Assembly (NCBI GenBank): GCA_001632435.1
Contig: KV423960.1
Span: forward strand, 129,564-193,563
Source: Calocera cornea HHB12733
Taxonomy: Eukaryota; Basidiomycota; Dacrymycetes; Dacrymycetales; Dacrymycetaceae
DNA length: 64,000 nt
Direction of reading: 5' to 3'
This document shows, in pieces, positions 47,383-58,479 of this stretch (its first letter is position 1; each line of letters starts with the position of its first letter). The notes beneath the pieces were generated by a model. That model had not been told where the DNA came from. It was given only the letters and a program-made list of their open reading frames with translations, and made no database searches. The translations under genes were made by a program, and so were the position numbers.

Positions 47383-50300
47383 GTATATGCTGGTGTGGAG
47401 GGGGGATGGAGGGTGGGATGGGAGGACGTCGTGTTGGCAGAGGGGGGGGATGGTTGTGTGGGGGGGGGGGGACAAGAGATGTCCGTTGGAGGATGGAGGG
47501 CCGGAGGAGGGGTCGAGTTGATGAGGAGGAGCGGGTGAGGGCGAGAGGGGACTGAATAATGCGGTACTCGAGGCAGCCCTGGGCAAGAGCGGGCCATTCT
47601 CTTCCGGCGACAGCAAGGGTTCTGCTTCGCGCGAACGAGTTCGAGGCGTCTCCACACCGCCCATTTCGCACGGGCTCCACGGCCTTCCCAGGAACGCGAC
47701 GCTTCCCTTGCACAGACAATCATCTGCATTGGAATGCAACGTGCCCACGTCCCCTACTATTATCGTCCAGAGTGTGCTAGCAAGCATATACTACTTCCTA
47801 TCTGTTGTACGTACAATTCGAGAGGAACCGTCGGCGGACAAGACGGCCAGCGCGCGAGGAGGGCAGGTCAGGGACCCAGCCGGCCGCACGCCCGAGCGAC
47901 TGGTTCCATATCCCGGCGCGTCAACTGACAGGAAGCAGGCCGAGATCAGCACCGCCGTCGCCCTCCCCCGTCACTTCTCACCCTCTCCCCCCGCCAAGAG
48001 AGGCAACACGGGATACCCATGGGGCGCAATTCAACAGCCCCCCTTCCCGTCGCAATTGAACCTGATGGGCACCACCAGGATACGATGGGTTGATGCCATG
48101 GAGCGTTTCCCCCCTTGCGCCTCCTCATCCCGCACGTCGGGTGTTTCCCCACACTCCCGGCTTTCGCACCTTGTTCTGCCCCCGCTCCGCTCGGTAGCCT
48201 TATGTATTCCTCCTCTCCTCTGGCCGAGCAGCCCCCGCCCGCAAGCCTTGAAATAAACCCCCGCCCACGATCACAACTGCGATGATTCATGCGAGACTTC
48301 GCTCTGGGCTGCGAACCCTTGGTGCTGTCCAATCAGGAGCAAGGCGGGCTCCAATCTGCGTGCCCCCGTCTCCCGCTTCTCTGCCTCCGTTGTCTCTCAT
48401 CTCCTTCAGTCGTGCGGGAGCATCTCATGTCGACATCTGACATCTGGCATCCCCCGTCCGCCTCAGCCGATCCTCCCCATAATCACGAACGTTCTAGTCT
48501 ATCAACATCATCCACCAAAATAGCAGGATTCCGCCCTTCCTCCCTGCGCACGGTGCTGCTGTATCGGCGCCCTTTCGTCATCCTCCCGCATGTGCTGACG
48601 CGCTGGCAGTCCAAAGGGTCGCAAGACGGGAGACTAGTGCCATTGATAAGGCGAATGTGCTGGAATGCCGCTGACAACGCAGGCGCAATCACGGCACGGT
48701 CGCGTGCCCCTTCCAGTCAGAATTAAGAACCCAGAGGGGCGGGCTCAGCTGGCCGTTTCAGCCCAACAAGCTGCCGTGCATGACGATCGCCGGATGTTGT
48801 ATTTTGGCCCTATTCAGCGCTCGCCGACGTCGGTGATCGACATTCGAGGCCATTGTCTAGTCCATTCCATGCAACACGCGGCTGGGGTCCCGCTGTCAAA
48901 TCGCTATGTCAATCTGTCCACTGATGATGAATCTCGTTCCCTTTGACATGCGACACAGCCGCCCCCTTAACAATCACAAACCGCGCTCGGCACGTTCTGC
49001 CGGGCATGCCGTGGCATCAGCCGTTTTCCTTCCGGCTTCTTCCTCCCCGGTCGTCTCGTTACAGCCTTTCCTGTTTCATCCATTGATTTGCTCGGCCTGC
49101 TTCTCAATGCGACAACCCGGACATGGCTGGTCAATGATGACGCCTTTCATCACCCCCTGTCTCTCGACATCCCGTCTCTCCTACCCGCCATCCGACCTGA
49201 TCATCCCTGCTGAGGGTCTCTGTCTTCCCAAACTCGTCGCAACCTGCCGTAATCGTTTAAGCTGCGGCCTTTTACCCGTTTATTGACGTAATCCGGCCCG
49301 AAAATGAATGAAAATTCCTCCCTGCGCTTCCCATGTTCTAACAATACGACTGCGCAAGCATATGCACATGGTCGCAAGCGGGCCAAGCGCCAGATATATA
49401 TTCACGATGGCTAGGCTGATACAGCCGCGAAGCAGCGGGACCAGCTCGTTAGAGTGCGGGATTGCATTCCTCGCTGCATCAATCAGCATCTGATGAACCG
49501 GTTCTAGACACCGCCAGCCTCGCCCCTGCGCCATCTGCAAACCGTGGGGGGCACAGAGAGGCGTTTCTCCAGCTTCTGTGCGGCGATAATAACTCTTCTA
49601 CGACAATCGAGCCTCGTGCCCTAGTTGCGATCCTCATATCCGGAGAAGGCTGTCAGGACCGGCGGAAATGACAGCTCTCATAATCGCCCAGCCCGTTGTT
49701 GTCATCAGTGCCTGGAATGCCAGGTGCTTCCGCCAGGTACCCGACGCAGTGGATACCGATCGACAACATGCTGTCAACAACTCTTTCAACAACTCTCGAG
49801 TCTGCTGCTCTGTTCTACAACATCTATGCTCTGTATGCGGCGTGGCACATACCCCGGCGATTGGCATAATGTTTCCAATTGTCTTGAAATGCACCACAGT
49901 GGGCAGGCCAAAACTTGGCCCGAAACAATTTGGCCACCGAACAGTATTTCAAAGGTGCACATGCGCCTTGCCATTCAAGCAGAGATGCTTCGCGCGTTGC
50001 CTATCGAGATACCGGCAGATACCTGACGTCTGGCAACCGGAAATGGCACCCACACGACCTGGCTACGGCATTGTCGTACTACTTGCCGTTATTGGGAAGT
50101 CTAATCCCTTAACAGGCCCGTCCATTGGGACTTCAAGGGTCCGACCATCAAAGCTATTTCCCTGCTTCCAGCGCCCTACATCCCTGACCCCGGTCGAAGT
50201 ACCTTCTGAAACGCGTGACATACCTGTATCATATGCCCTTGCAGTGAGTCGGTGACTTCCTGGCACGAGAGCTGGAAATTGCAATAAACCTTGTTCGCCG

Positions 50301-50582
50301 TCGCCGCACGCTCCTCACTCAAGAACAAAGAACCTGAGATGTGATTCCTTTAGCGCCCGAGGATACAGTCTTCTAGCTCCTTCTTCCGGCACGTGTATGA
50401 AGGTGTCTATGCCGTTTTGTATACGCAGAAGCTATAGTAGTGACATCGGCCGTCCCGAAGTGCGGCAGGCAAACTAGTGCCGCCAGCGCCGGCAATCCAC
50501 CGGTCCTGTTCCGAATAGGTTCCGCGATAGGCTTTCGTCCTACTACTCTGCAACCTCCAAATTCTTCAGGCATTCCGCCCCC
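47383..50582. other. 3.2-kb gene-poor stretch
   Basis: The longest region without a supported gene. The first part is the PPS1 upstream region with a poly-G run. The rest is pyrimidine-rich on the plus strand up to about 49200, and then of mixed composition. Several open frames exceed 85 codons but none shows a motif, typical codon pattern or intron signals that extend it. No terminal repeats or transposase motifs were seen. A diverged gene, a long non-coding RNA or a decayed element remain possible. Confidence 0.4.
47460..47471 (+). repeat. G12 homopolymer run
   Basis: Twelve consecutive G on the plus strand, 78 nt upstream of the chosen PPS1 start on the template side. Its length is prone to slippage and to assembly error, which matters for the alternative upstream start. 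Confidence 0.9.
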
Positions 50583-51643
50583 ATGGGGATCGCCCGCACA
50601 CCCTCCTACTATTCAGAAGAGCAGCTCCGATGCTACCTGCTCAAGATTCGATTTCCGGGCTTCTCGCAGGGTTCAGCGCTTCCCGGGCCGACTCATGACA
50701 CACTGTCGAAGCTCATGATCGGGCACTTGGTCACATTCCCATACGAGAATACCGACATGCACTAGTATGAGGCCGCTTCCCGTTTTAATTGCCTGCCATA
50801 ATTCTCATGTCATCTCGCGTCAGCACGCCTATGCACCTTATGCGCGTGGCACCGGCAGATGCCTACGAGCGCCAAGTGGTTCTCGGGCAAGGCGGATGGT
50901 GCTGTGCACAAAACACGCTCTGCCTGGGCATGCTTCGCGCACTCGGCTATCCGGCGTACGCAGGAGCAGGCAGAGTCAACCGGTTCCTTGGCTCAGAGGA
51001 AGACAAGCCCGCTGAATACAAGGCGCTCTGTCATATGGTTCTGTTCGTCGAGCCCGAAGGGAGGGGAATCCACATTGTCGACGTCGGCTTTGGTGGAGGC
51101 GGACTCACGACTCCGATCGAGCTTCGCGATGGGGTGGAAGTCCCTGGAGCGAGTGGAGAGCGTGTGCGATTACGACGTTCGCCCATTCCTGGAGCAGTTC
51201 GGCCTGCGGAAGACACATGGGTGCTATCGACCAAGCGAATAGACAAGGACTTCTGGAAGAACCTGTACCAGTTTTCCGAGACGGAACTCACGTTGATGGA
51301 CATGCTCGCCTTATCCTACGCGACATGCATGATGCCCGGCGCGGGCGCATTCTGGTTCGACGTCGTTGCATTCCTGTTCAAGATTGTGCCAGGGACCGAG
51401 AGTCAAGAAGGCGGCCCAGAAATGTATCGGATCCAGCTGAATGGTGGCAAGGTTACGGAGGACCGGAAGGAGGGCAAGACAGTGATCAGAGTGTGCAAGG
51501 ACGAGGCGGATCGCGTGAAAGTACTCGCGGAATATTTCGGCCTCACTGTGAAGCCAGAGAACATCCGGTGGATAGAAGGCAGGGCGGCCGCGATGGCGAA
51601 CCCGATCACGTTGGACCCGACCAAGGACAATATTATCGGCTAG
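50583..51643 (+). CDS. Arylamine N-acetyltransferase (copy 2)
   Basis: Second NAT of the window, about 333 residues. Exons 50583-50764 and 50824-51643 join in phase 2 after ENTDMH, exactly where copy 1 is split; exon 1 is 182 nt in both. Catalytic residues: Cys in QGGWCCAQNTLC (two adjacent Cys; the second aligns with the active Cys), His in LCHMVLFV and Asp in IVDVGFGGGG. The N-terminal PSYYSEEQLRCYLLKIRFPG and ALGYPAYAGAGRVNRF match copy 1. A hydrophobic segment not seen in copy 1, FWFDVVAFLFKIVPG, lies near residue 250. It is the only gene on its strand for several kilobases, after a long gene-free stretch. Substrates are unknown; arylamine or aminophenol detoxification is the family expectation. 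Confidence 0.92.
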
Positions 51644-52620
51644 GACGACCCTCGAAATTAGACGATAGACAATGAACACATGCCCATGTCTGCGATGGGA
51701 AGGATTGGGCCGTCGGCACTGGGCTTCTGAATACTGAATACAAATGCAGGTGGAAGGCCAGAACAATGGACCCGCATATACCATTGCGGATCCGCCGTAG
51801 CCGACGGTGACGTTTCACATTGTCGACTGTCGACTGGGTCGTGCGTGTGCTCCAGCAGTCTTCCATGCCAGGCCATTGTCACGGTACAATGCGGCTTGAT
51901 TGTCAGAAGGACGGGAATGGCTAGGCGTACGATAGAACAGAATCGTTCCATTCGCAACGGATAAGGGCCATTGTTGACCGGGTGACACACAAGAAGGAAC
52001 CGGCCTAGAAGCAAGTTTCCCAGGCTTGACTCGGCGGTCCCCGTCGCCACGCTGTTCCCCACACCCACATGCTTGAAACCGCCACGCGCTTCGGTGGAGT
52101 AAGAAGCATGTAAAGCGTTTCCCGGCCGAGCGGACATTCGTCACAGGGCAGCGACGGTGTCCCGTTCTGATCGGTGGGTAAAGGCATACTCCGAGACCCC
52201 AACGCCTCGGGTTGGGCGATCGGGACGGAGACTTGCGGGTGGGGGAGAGAGGAGGGGGAGGCTTGCTCCCGAGTAAGGATGCGGGAGCGGGGGCGGGAGC
52301 GGCGCTCAACACGGAATCTCGGGGCTCCACAGGTCACCCGACGGTGCGGGTGGTCCGTGCGCTCCACGGAAGACGCGCGAAGCACAGGAGGTCACCAGAC
52401 TGTTTGTGAACTGGGGTGGTTGATTACTGTTGAGTGAGCTGGCTGGAGCAGTGGTAGAGTAGTTTAGCAGTGTACTACAGTAGTCATGTAACTGTGCTCA
52501 GACGAAGCCAGCGAGGCAAGGAGCGCGGCGGCCGCAGGGCAACGCGACGCGTCCCGCGACCCTACGACGCGTCGTACATTCCTCCCTCCCCACCTCGCAC
52601 GATATTCCTCGCGCACCAAG
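51644..52620. other. Spacer between NAT copy 2 and CTF8
   Basis: About 980 bp with no accepted gene. The last part (52560-52620) is pyrimidine-rich as expected of a fungal 5' leader before CTF8. Confidence 0.45.
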
Positions 52621-53192
52621 ATGATCATCCCCCTAACCCGCCCGCCCATCTCCTCCTCCCCTGCCCCCCTTCCTCCAAACCTAATAAAGCTCGGCACCGC
52701 CCTGCTCCTGCTCGAGCTCCAGGGGTCGCTCGAGCTGCGCGGCACGCCGGGGGAGGGGGAGGCGGGCGGTGTCGTGGGGGAGTTTAAGATGAACGGGGTG
52801 CGTGCTGCTTCCCTCTTACCGTCTTAGTATTCAGTGAGAAGAGCGGCTGATGTGCGGTTCGGTGGGGCTAGGAGAAGCCGACGCTCAGGATCGGACACCA
52901 TATGCTCGAAGGCAAGGTGGTCACGCTCCCCAAGCCGCTCGCAGTCCTGCGCAAGCGCACCTCTCCCTCGCACCAGCGACTTCCGCCCTCCGGCACCTCC
53001 GACTCCGCAGACGAGCCCGCCCCGCATAAGGCGGCGGCGGAGGAGGAAGAAGACGAGATAGCCCTGGACGCGCAGGCGGGAGGAGGGACGAGCTACGAAG
53101 TCGTCGAAGTTGTGCGGAAGAAGGTCGTCTTTGCACGCAGGCCGGCGCTGGTCATCGACAAGCCCGCCGCGGCGGGAGGGGGGAAGAAGTGA
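52621..53192 (+). CDS. CTF8: Chromosome transmission fidelity protein 8
   Basis: Subunit of the Ctf18 alternative clamp loader (Ctf18-Dcc1-Ctf8), needed for sister-chromatid cohesion. Exons 52621-52797 and 52872-53192 give about 165 residues with a 74-bp phase-0 intron (GTGCGT donor). Landmarks: N-terminal MIIPLTRPP, the core LLLLELQGSLELRG, EKPTLRIGHHMLEGKVVTLP with KPLAVLRK, and the C-terminal VVRKKVVFARRPALVI. These are the conserved blocks of Ctf8 in the usual order. Between the last two blocks there is an acidic low-complexity insert (EEEEDEIALDAQ region). The gene is small and easily missed, but the block pattern is strong. Confidence 0.9.
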
Positions 53193-54326
53193 TGCATGGG
53201 GTTCGGGGTGGCGGTGGACGAGACGATGTGGGCGTGATGGGGGGTTTGCTCGAGTGTCGGAGGAGATGGCCCGTGGGCCGGGGGGACTGAGCGATGGGTC
53301 GAGCACGAACACGGCTGTACCCGCACGGTTTCCACGACGTACGGTGCCCATCGATCAAACATACTCTATGCGCTCAGAACCAGATCAGGGCAGGAAGGGA
53401 GGGCATTATCTGCGCAGGGTGTGCGCCAGCATGCGAGACACGATGCAGCCACTGCTGCATATATGAGGAGCGGTAGGGAACTCTAACCAAATCTGGTATG
53501 CTGTGCCTCTCGAAGGGCGGACTAATGATGTAGAAGTTAGTACCGTCGATATAGGAATATCATTTTCAGACTCATCCCCACTTGTCATAAGAACGATGCA
53601 TTTTATCTCCTATCAAGCACTTTACCTACGGCATGCTGGTACAGGTACAGAAGGCAGAGAGACCACAGGTCAAACACGAGATACAAACGCGATAAGAAAA
53701 AAGTACCCAAATCGGAGCGCGACCACGTACAGAAATAGCAGACGAAAGGCAAAAACGAGACAGGCATGACGTCAATGGCACGTACATGGATCTGGTCCTG
53801 AGCGTTTTGAGGTGCGCACCGCTCGCCGATCAAGGGAAGGCCGCAGTCACAAAGACCAGCCATAAAAGATACCAGAAGCTTCAGGAAGAAAAGAAGCGGC
53901 GGAGGAAGAGGAAGCGTGTTCTCGCTGTCGATCGGTGATCGGCGATCAAAGAACCGTACATATTCGTACATGTGAACGGGCCAGCATAGGCAATACGTAT
54001 GGCGCTCCACAGTTCATCGGTGCGGGGCTGGCGCGCTGGTTGCTGGTTACGGACTCGGAGGGGTATTTTTGCAGATAAGGCGGGAAGAAGACGGCGCTCG
54101 GCTTGGAGGCTTGGAGGAGGATGTTGTAAATGGTTGCGAGGGCGTTTGCGGACGGTGAGAACGAGTCGTTGTTGCGAGGTGAGAAGCTGCCCAGCTGTGA
54201 GGGCAGCGGGTATAGGTAACGGGGTTGCCGAGTGCCGTGTGCCGTCGAAAGAGTCCAATCGCCATGTTGTTGTTGTGTGTCGGTACAGTCATATGCCGCA
54301 TATACAGTGAGCCATCCCCCACAGGC
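53193..54326. other. Spacer downstream of CTF8
   Basis: 1.13 kb between two converging genes. No supported gene. An A-rich patch near 53690-53760 and purine tracts near 53880-53910 are the only notable composition features. Confidence 0.45.
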
Positions 54327-55103
54327 TCAAACAAAGCCATCAAACTGCCCCTTCAGGATCCGCTCGCTCATCGGGCTCACGCTGCGCCGCTTGGGCTGCT
54401 TGGGCACGGCGAGCGTCCGGCCCCTCCCCTTGGGCGGGGGAGAAAGCGCGGGCGCCTCGACGGAGGGGGAGGCGCGCATGGGCGTGGGCTCGGCGATCGT
54501 CGGCATCGAGTTGTTCGCGGCGGCCGTGGGGCCAGTGATGGGTGCCGTCGGAGGAGGAGGGACGAAGGGCTGCGATGTTGGGTCAGTACGCAGTCCAGCT
54601 GCGGGAAGGGCGGGAAAGCGTACCCGGGAGAAGGCGCCGCTGAGGCTGAACCGGCGCAAGAGGCCCGTACTCTGCTCCGCGGGAGGTGGGCCCTGCATCG
54701 TCGGAGACGTGGGGGCGGCATTGAAAGGCCTTCCAGCCCAGCCAGTGCTCATCCTCCTCCCGCTCGCGCGCTGCCTGAACTCGTCTATGTCCTCGCTCTC
54801 CATCGCGCTGCCTGGGGTCTGGCCGAAGTACCCCGCCAGGCGGGAGGCGGTAGGCGAGGTGGAGAGGATGGGCGCGGTCTGGAGGAATTTTGAGAGGGTG
54901 GGGCTGGTGGGCGAGAGGGGGAAGGGGGTACGCAGTGCTGGGGCGGGCGGGGAGCCGGAGGGGGAGCCCGAGAGGTCGGGCGGGTTCGAGGAGAGGGAGG
55001 AGGCGGCGGAGCCTGCGCGCGGGCGCGTGATGGGGATGGGGATGCTGGGCCGGGGGTTGCTCTCGTGCGAGGTGGAAGCGGTCGAGGTCGAGGGGTTTGC
55101 CAT
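54327..55103 (-). CDS. Unknown Ser/Pro-rich protein
   Basis: No family recognised. The ATG at 55103 begins MANPSTSTASTSHESNPRPS. One 54-bp intron (54623-54570) with a GTACGC donor and CTGAC branch site joins FSLSGAFSR to PFVPPPPTAP. The product is about 240 residues, almost wholly low in complexity: many Ser-Pro and Thr-Pro pairs, PIPITRPRAGSAASSL near the N-terminus, LAGYFGQTPGSAMESEDIDE in the middle and RRSVSPMSERILKGQFDGFV at the extreme C-terminus. The ordered-looking C-terminal block and the many proline-directed sites suggest a phosphorylated scaffold or regulator. No membrane span or signal peptide. The Arg-Arg-Ser and Ser-Pro sites could be kinase targets; this is inference. Confidence 0.65.
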   Translation of the reverse strand: MANPSTSTASTSHESNPRPSIPIPITRPRAGSAASSLSSNPPDLSGSPSGSPPAPALRTPFPLSPTSPTLSKFLQTAPILSTSPTASRLAGYFGQTPGSAMESEDIDEFRQRASGRRMSTGWAGRPFNAAPTSPTMQGPPPAEQSTGLLRRFSLSGAFSRVRFPALPAAGLRTDPTSQPFVPPPPTAPITGPTAAANNSMPTIAEPTPMRASPSVEAPALSPPPKGRGRTLAVPKQPKRRSVSPMSERILKGQFDGFV

Positions 55104-55712
55104 GGTCAGAGATCAGGAATGGGGAAGGGGAAGGGGAGGGGCCAGACAGCGCGCCGCGGGGAGCTTTATATGCTGGGGAGCGGGGGCGATCAGAAGCGTG
55201 TCAGTCAGTCCAGTCAGGTTCGGTGGGTCGCGAAGGGAAGTGCGGAACGCAAGGCGGGGGAGCCGTATGCACTCCCCGATTTGGTGCCGTGCTCAGCCCT
55301 CGCTCAGTGGGGTTGCAAAGTGCCTGGGTGCACACCGGTGACCCACACTGCGCTCCTCGCCGCGGGCAGCGGGGGCGAAGTTGCGAAGGGATGCGGTCAT
55401 GTGGGGTGGACCAATTCTCTTCCGTCCACTGCGCCACACGGCACAGCCACGGACTCACCTCCATTGAAATCATGACGTTTCACATGCACCTTCCCCGCAT
55501 TGTACCCAGGCTCCGGCGACTCTGTTCACATGCGATTGAATTGCGCAGTGTCTCACTAATGACGAACCAAGCCAGCCAGTCCTGTCAACCACCAGATACT
55601 CCCGCGCGCCATCCCCTATCTCGACCACTCAACTAACGCGCTTGTGCGGATGGCGAACACGCGCGGGGCATACACCACCCAGAGCCACTGCCGCCGGCGC
55701 CTCGTGTGTGTC
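55104..55712. other. Promoter of Ser/Pro-rich gene, 3' flank of TDP1
   Basis: 609 bp. No gene or firm regulatory element seen. Confidence 0.45.
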
Positions 55713-58285
55713 CTATTCGGCCGGCCGAAGAAGCGCCTGCATGCCGGGCAGCTTGTACAAGTGCTCTTCCTGCATCTGTTTGAGAGAAAACCCTTAAGCA
55801 ATTCACTTCCTGAAACGAGCGATCGGACTGCAAGCCGCACCCAGGGAACGTCCTTCTCGCCGTACTCAGGGGCAGGGCGCTCCCATGGGACCACCCGGTC
55901 CAGACAAGTCTCCTCGCGCACAGGGAGGACGATGCCTAGCTCAAAGTTCGATATCTTCCGGGAAACATCGAGGGTCAGCCATTGGTCATGCTCAGGACAT
56001 TGCACCCACCCAAAGTTTGGGCTTGCTGACTGTGCCAGAAACCGAACCCCAAGCGGCCATGCTGAAATTATGTGACCTGCCCAATGTGTTCAATAATCCA
56101 GTCCAAATCACCGGATAAGCCTTACCCAATGTACAGCCATCCTGCAAGCTGCCTCGTGTCCTCTGCGTCTGACAGCTCGGGCTCTGTGTCCGACTCGGGC
56201 TCAGGCACCTTCAACTTGTTTTTCGCGCTAGCCTTGGCCTTTGCTTTCTGTGCTGCCGTCTGCGATGTGCTGGCAGTAACCGAGTCTTCAACGATGTCGA
56301 CGAACGTGCCGATAATCATCTGCAGATGAGTCAGCATTGTCAATTTTCACTCTCCTCCCCACTTGCCTTGGTGTGCATGAGCACACGACCACTACGCGCT
56401 CGGGAATCGCGGAACAGCTTCCTCGGCGCATTCGCCTTCTCCCAGTACTGCTTCCTGCAGAAAAAGGAGCCAGCACCCTGGGGCATACGTCAGTCGGGCC
56501 GCTATCAGTGACCGCGATAAGGTCGCACTAAACGTCCAAGAGCGGTGTTATCTACCGTTCTCAGGCTGGGATATACAATTTGGACAGGTGGCCATGACTG
56601 CGCCTTGAGCTTGCTCTTTGGGATGTCGAGCCAAGACTGGGGTGAGATGCCACAGCCCGACTTGTAGAACTCATTCAGGTATTGCGTAGTATAGTTGCCG
56701 ACGGAGGATCCCTGCGATAGGTCAAGTCAATCCAGGACATCGTATAATGACGCGCCCATACCTGATACTCCATTCGCATAGTCTTCCCTTTGGGAGGCTG
56801 CGCGCGCAGCTGGCGGATAGCTTCTCCTAGCCGGGGATGGCCCCATCGTCGAATATTGTCCCACCCTTCATGGCTTCCGGCCGGGCTGCCAACCAGTCGA
56901 GCCGTAACTTTGCTCCAGTCCCAGCGCTTCGCCAACATATCCAATGAGGAGAGAGGAAGATCTGGATAGTCGCCTTGGACGAGAGCTGAGAGACCAGTAT
57001 GAACATAGAGAAATTTGAGGAATGACGCAAGATAAGTGGGGAATGGGTGCGCGATGGACGGCGGCTCTTCAGCTCGAGGGATATCTTGGAGGAACACAGT
57101 CTGAATGAGGGATTAAGCTTCATCTCATTCCAGTAGACATAAACTCACATTTTCAATGTCACGCCAGTCCTCGGGTACCAGATTCGCAGTGGGTATAATC
57201 AATCTCAGGCGGCCGCTTTTGTAGAACAGCTATGAAGGCTAATCAGTTCGCCCTCTGCTTGTCGGGTTATTAGTACCTGCCATGACAAGCTGGAAACATT
57301 AGCTCATGGCCAGGACAGTCATGTTAGAGTCTACCTTAACATGCATGATGCCACCCTTGTTCATCTTCGGTGTTAGATACAACCAACCATCTGGTCCAAT
57401 GGGTTTGATTCCTGACTCGTAGCGCTCGCTGTCGCTGGGATGGTTGATGGAAAGCAATGGGACCTAGAACAGCTGTCAGCATCGTGCGGACCTCTTCAGC
57501 GCATACACTTGACCCCAGTCGGTAATAATGATGCCAACCACTTGAAATCAGTTCCAAATGCAGAAGTCAGGACAAACTGCAGGTCCGAAGCCTGAGAAAA
57601 CGGATTAGAAGGCGACAGCAAGGAGGAACTCGGCATATGTACCGGCGACAGTATCTCAGCCATACCGAAGACCGGGTGCGCAGGATTCTTCGGCGCATGT
57701 GCGTTCCTGTTCTGGCGCACTTCGCCATGAAGGAATAGCTCGACGTCGGGTACAGCAGACTTTGATGCCGATACAGAAGAAGATACAGCAGCAGGAGCAG
57801 TACGAACGCGTTTCGCCGGGGGCGCCACAAGCGCGCTGGGTCCGGCAGAATCTAGATGTCGCTTCAGATGCGCCAAGCGCTCCTTTTCCAGAGCCTCGCG
57901 TTGGCCCAGGAAGCTGATAGTGGTGTTCGTGCTTGTTGAAGGCAATGAAGTGGCAGCAGCAAACCCGGCACCCGACGAAGCAGGTTTCGCGGTATAAGAC
58001 ATAGGTCCGGGTTGCGTAGGTTCACTCCCTACTTCGCTTTTAGACAGTTCGATGGCGCAACGTAGTTCATCATCCTCTTCATCAATCGCATACGAGTTTG
58101 GTGATGGTTTGCTGCCTGTGGATATACAGATGTAGCGCTCACACGACCTGGATACAGAATGCTCACGATTGTCAGCCAAACTGAGAGCAATCGCCCTGTA
58201 GCAGAGTTTAGCACGATAGTAGGGCGATAAGGCCCATCGCGTACAATCTAAGCTCTTCATCTTCTTCATCGCCAGTTTCACTCAT
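55713..58285 (-). CDS. TDP1: Tyrosyl-DNA phosphodiesterase 1
   Basis: Phospholipase-D-superfamily repair enzyme that removes topoisomerase-1 peptides from DNA 3' ends in the nucleus. The ATG at 58285 gives MSETGDEEDEELRL, and splicing to AIALSLAD creates a ubiquitin-interacting-type motif; a second lies in EEDDELRCAIELSKSE. Then QREALEKERLAHLKRHLDSA and FLHGEVRQNRN. First catalytic motif: GGIMHVK, leading through a putative 9-nt exon (57289-57281) into LFYKSGRLRLIIPTANL. Second motif: RSGRVLMHTKMIIGTF, then SHNFSMAAWG. RWDWSKVTARLVGSPAGSHE and YTTQYLNEFYKSG are typical. Near the C-terminus, FELGIVLPVREE and GEKDVPW join across an intron to MQEEHLYKLPGMQALLRP and the stop at 55713. About twelve exons; the 9-nt exon needs a GC donor (57280-57279), the weakest point of the model. 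Confidence 0.9.
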
Positions 58286-58479
58286 AGTCGCCTGAGGTAG
58301 GCGTGCTGTTGGCCGGACGAAGAGAAGGACGCGCAAAGTCGCGTGTTCCTTCGCCGCGGATGCAATCGCTCGCGACGGAGAACGTGACTGTACATGTATG
58401 CTACGCATGCCATTTATATTGGACTCGCGTCAAGAACGAATCAACATGCTTTCTATAATACGCTCTCAAAACGCTTCCC

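Noticed and set aside
47383..47664. Upstream extension of PPS1 to the ATG at 47664
   Set aside because: The added sequence is Pro/Ser-rich, is coded through a G12 run and precedes the first conserved block by far; kept only as an alternative start.
48289..48726. 145-codon plus-strand frame in the gene-free block
   Set aside because: Composition is Ser/Pro/Arg-rich without motifs and there is no sign of splicing or codon bias like that of neighbouring genes.
53603..54343. Minus-strand frames between CTF8 and the Ser/Pro-rich gene
   Set aside because: No motif, no consistent splice signals, and they lie in the 3' flank of converging genes.
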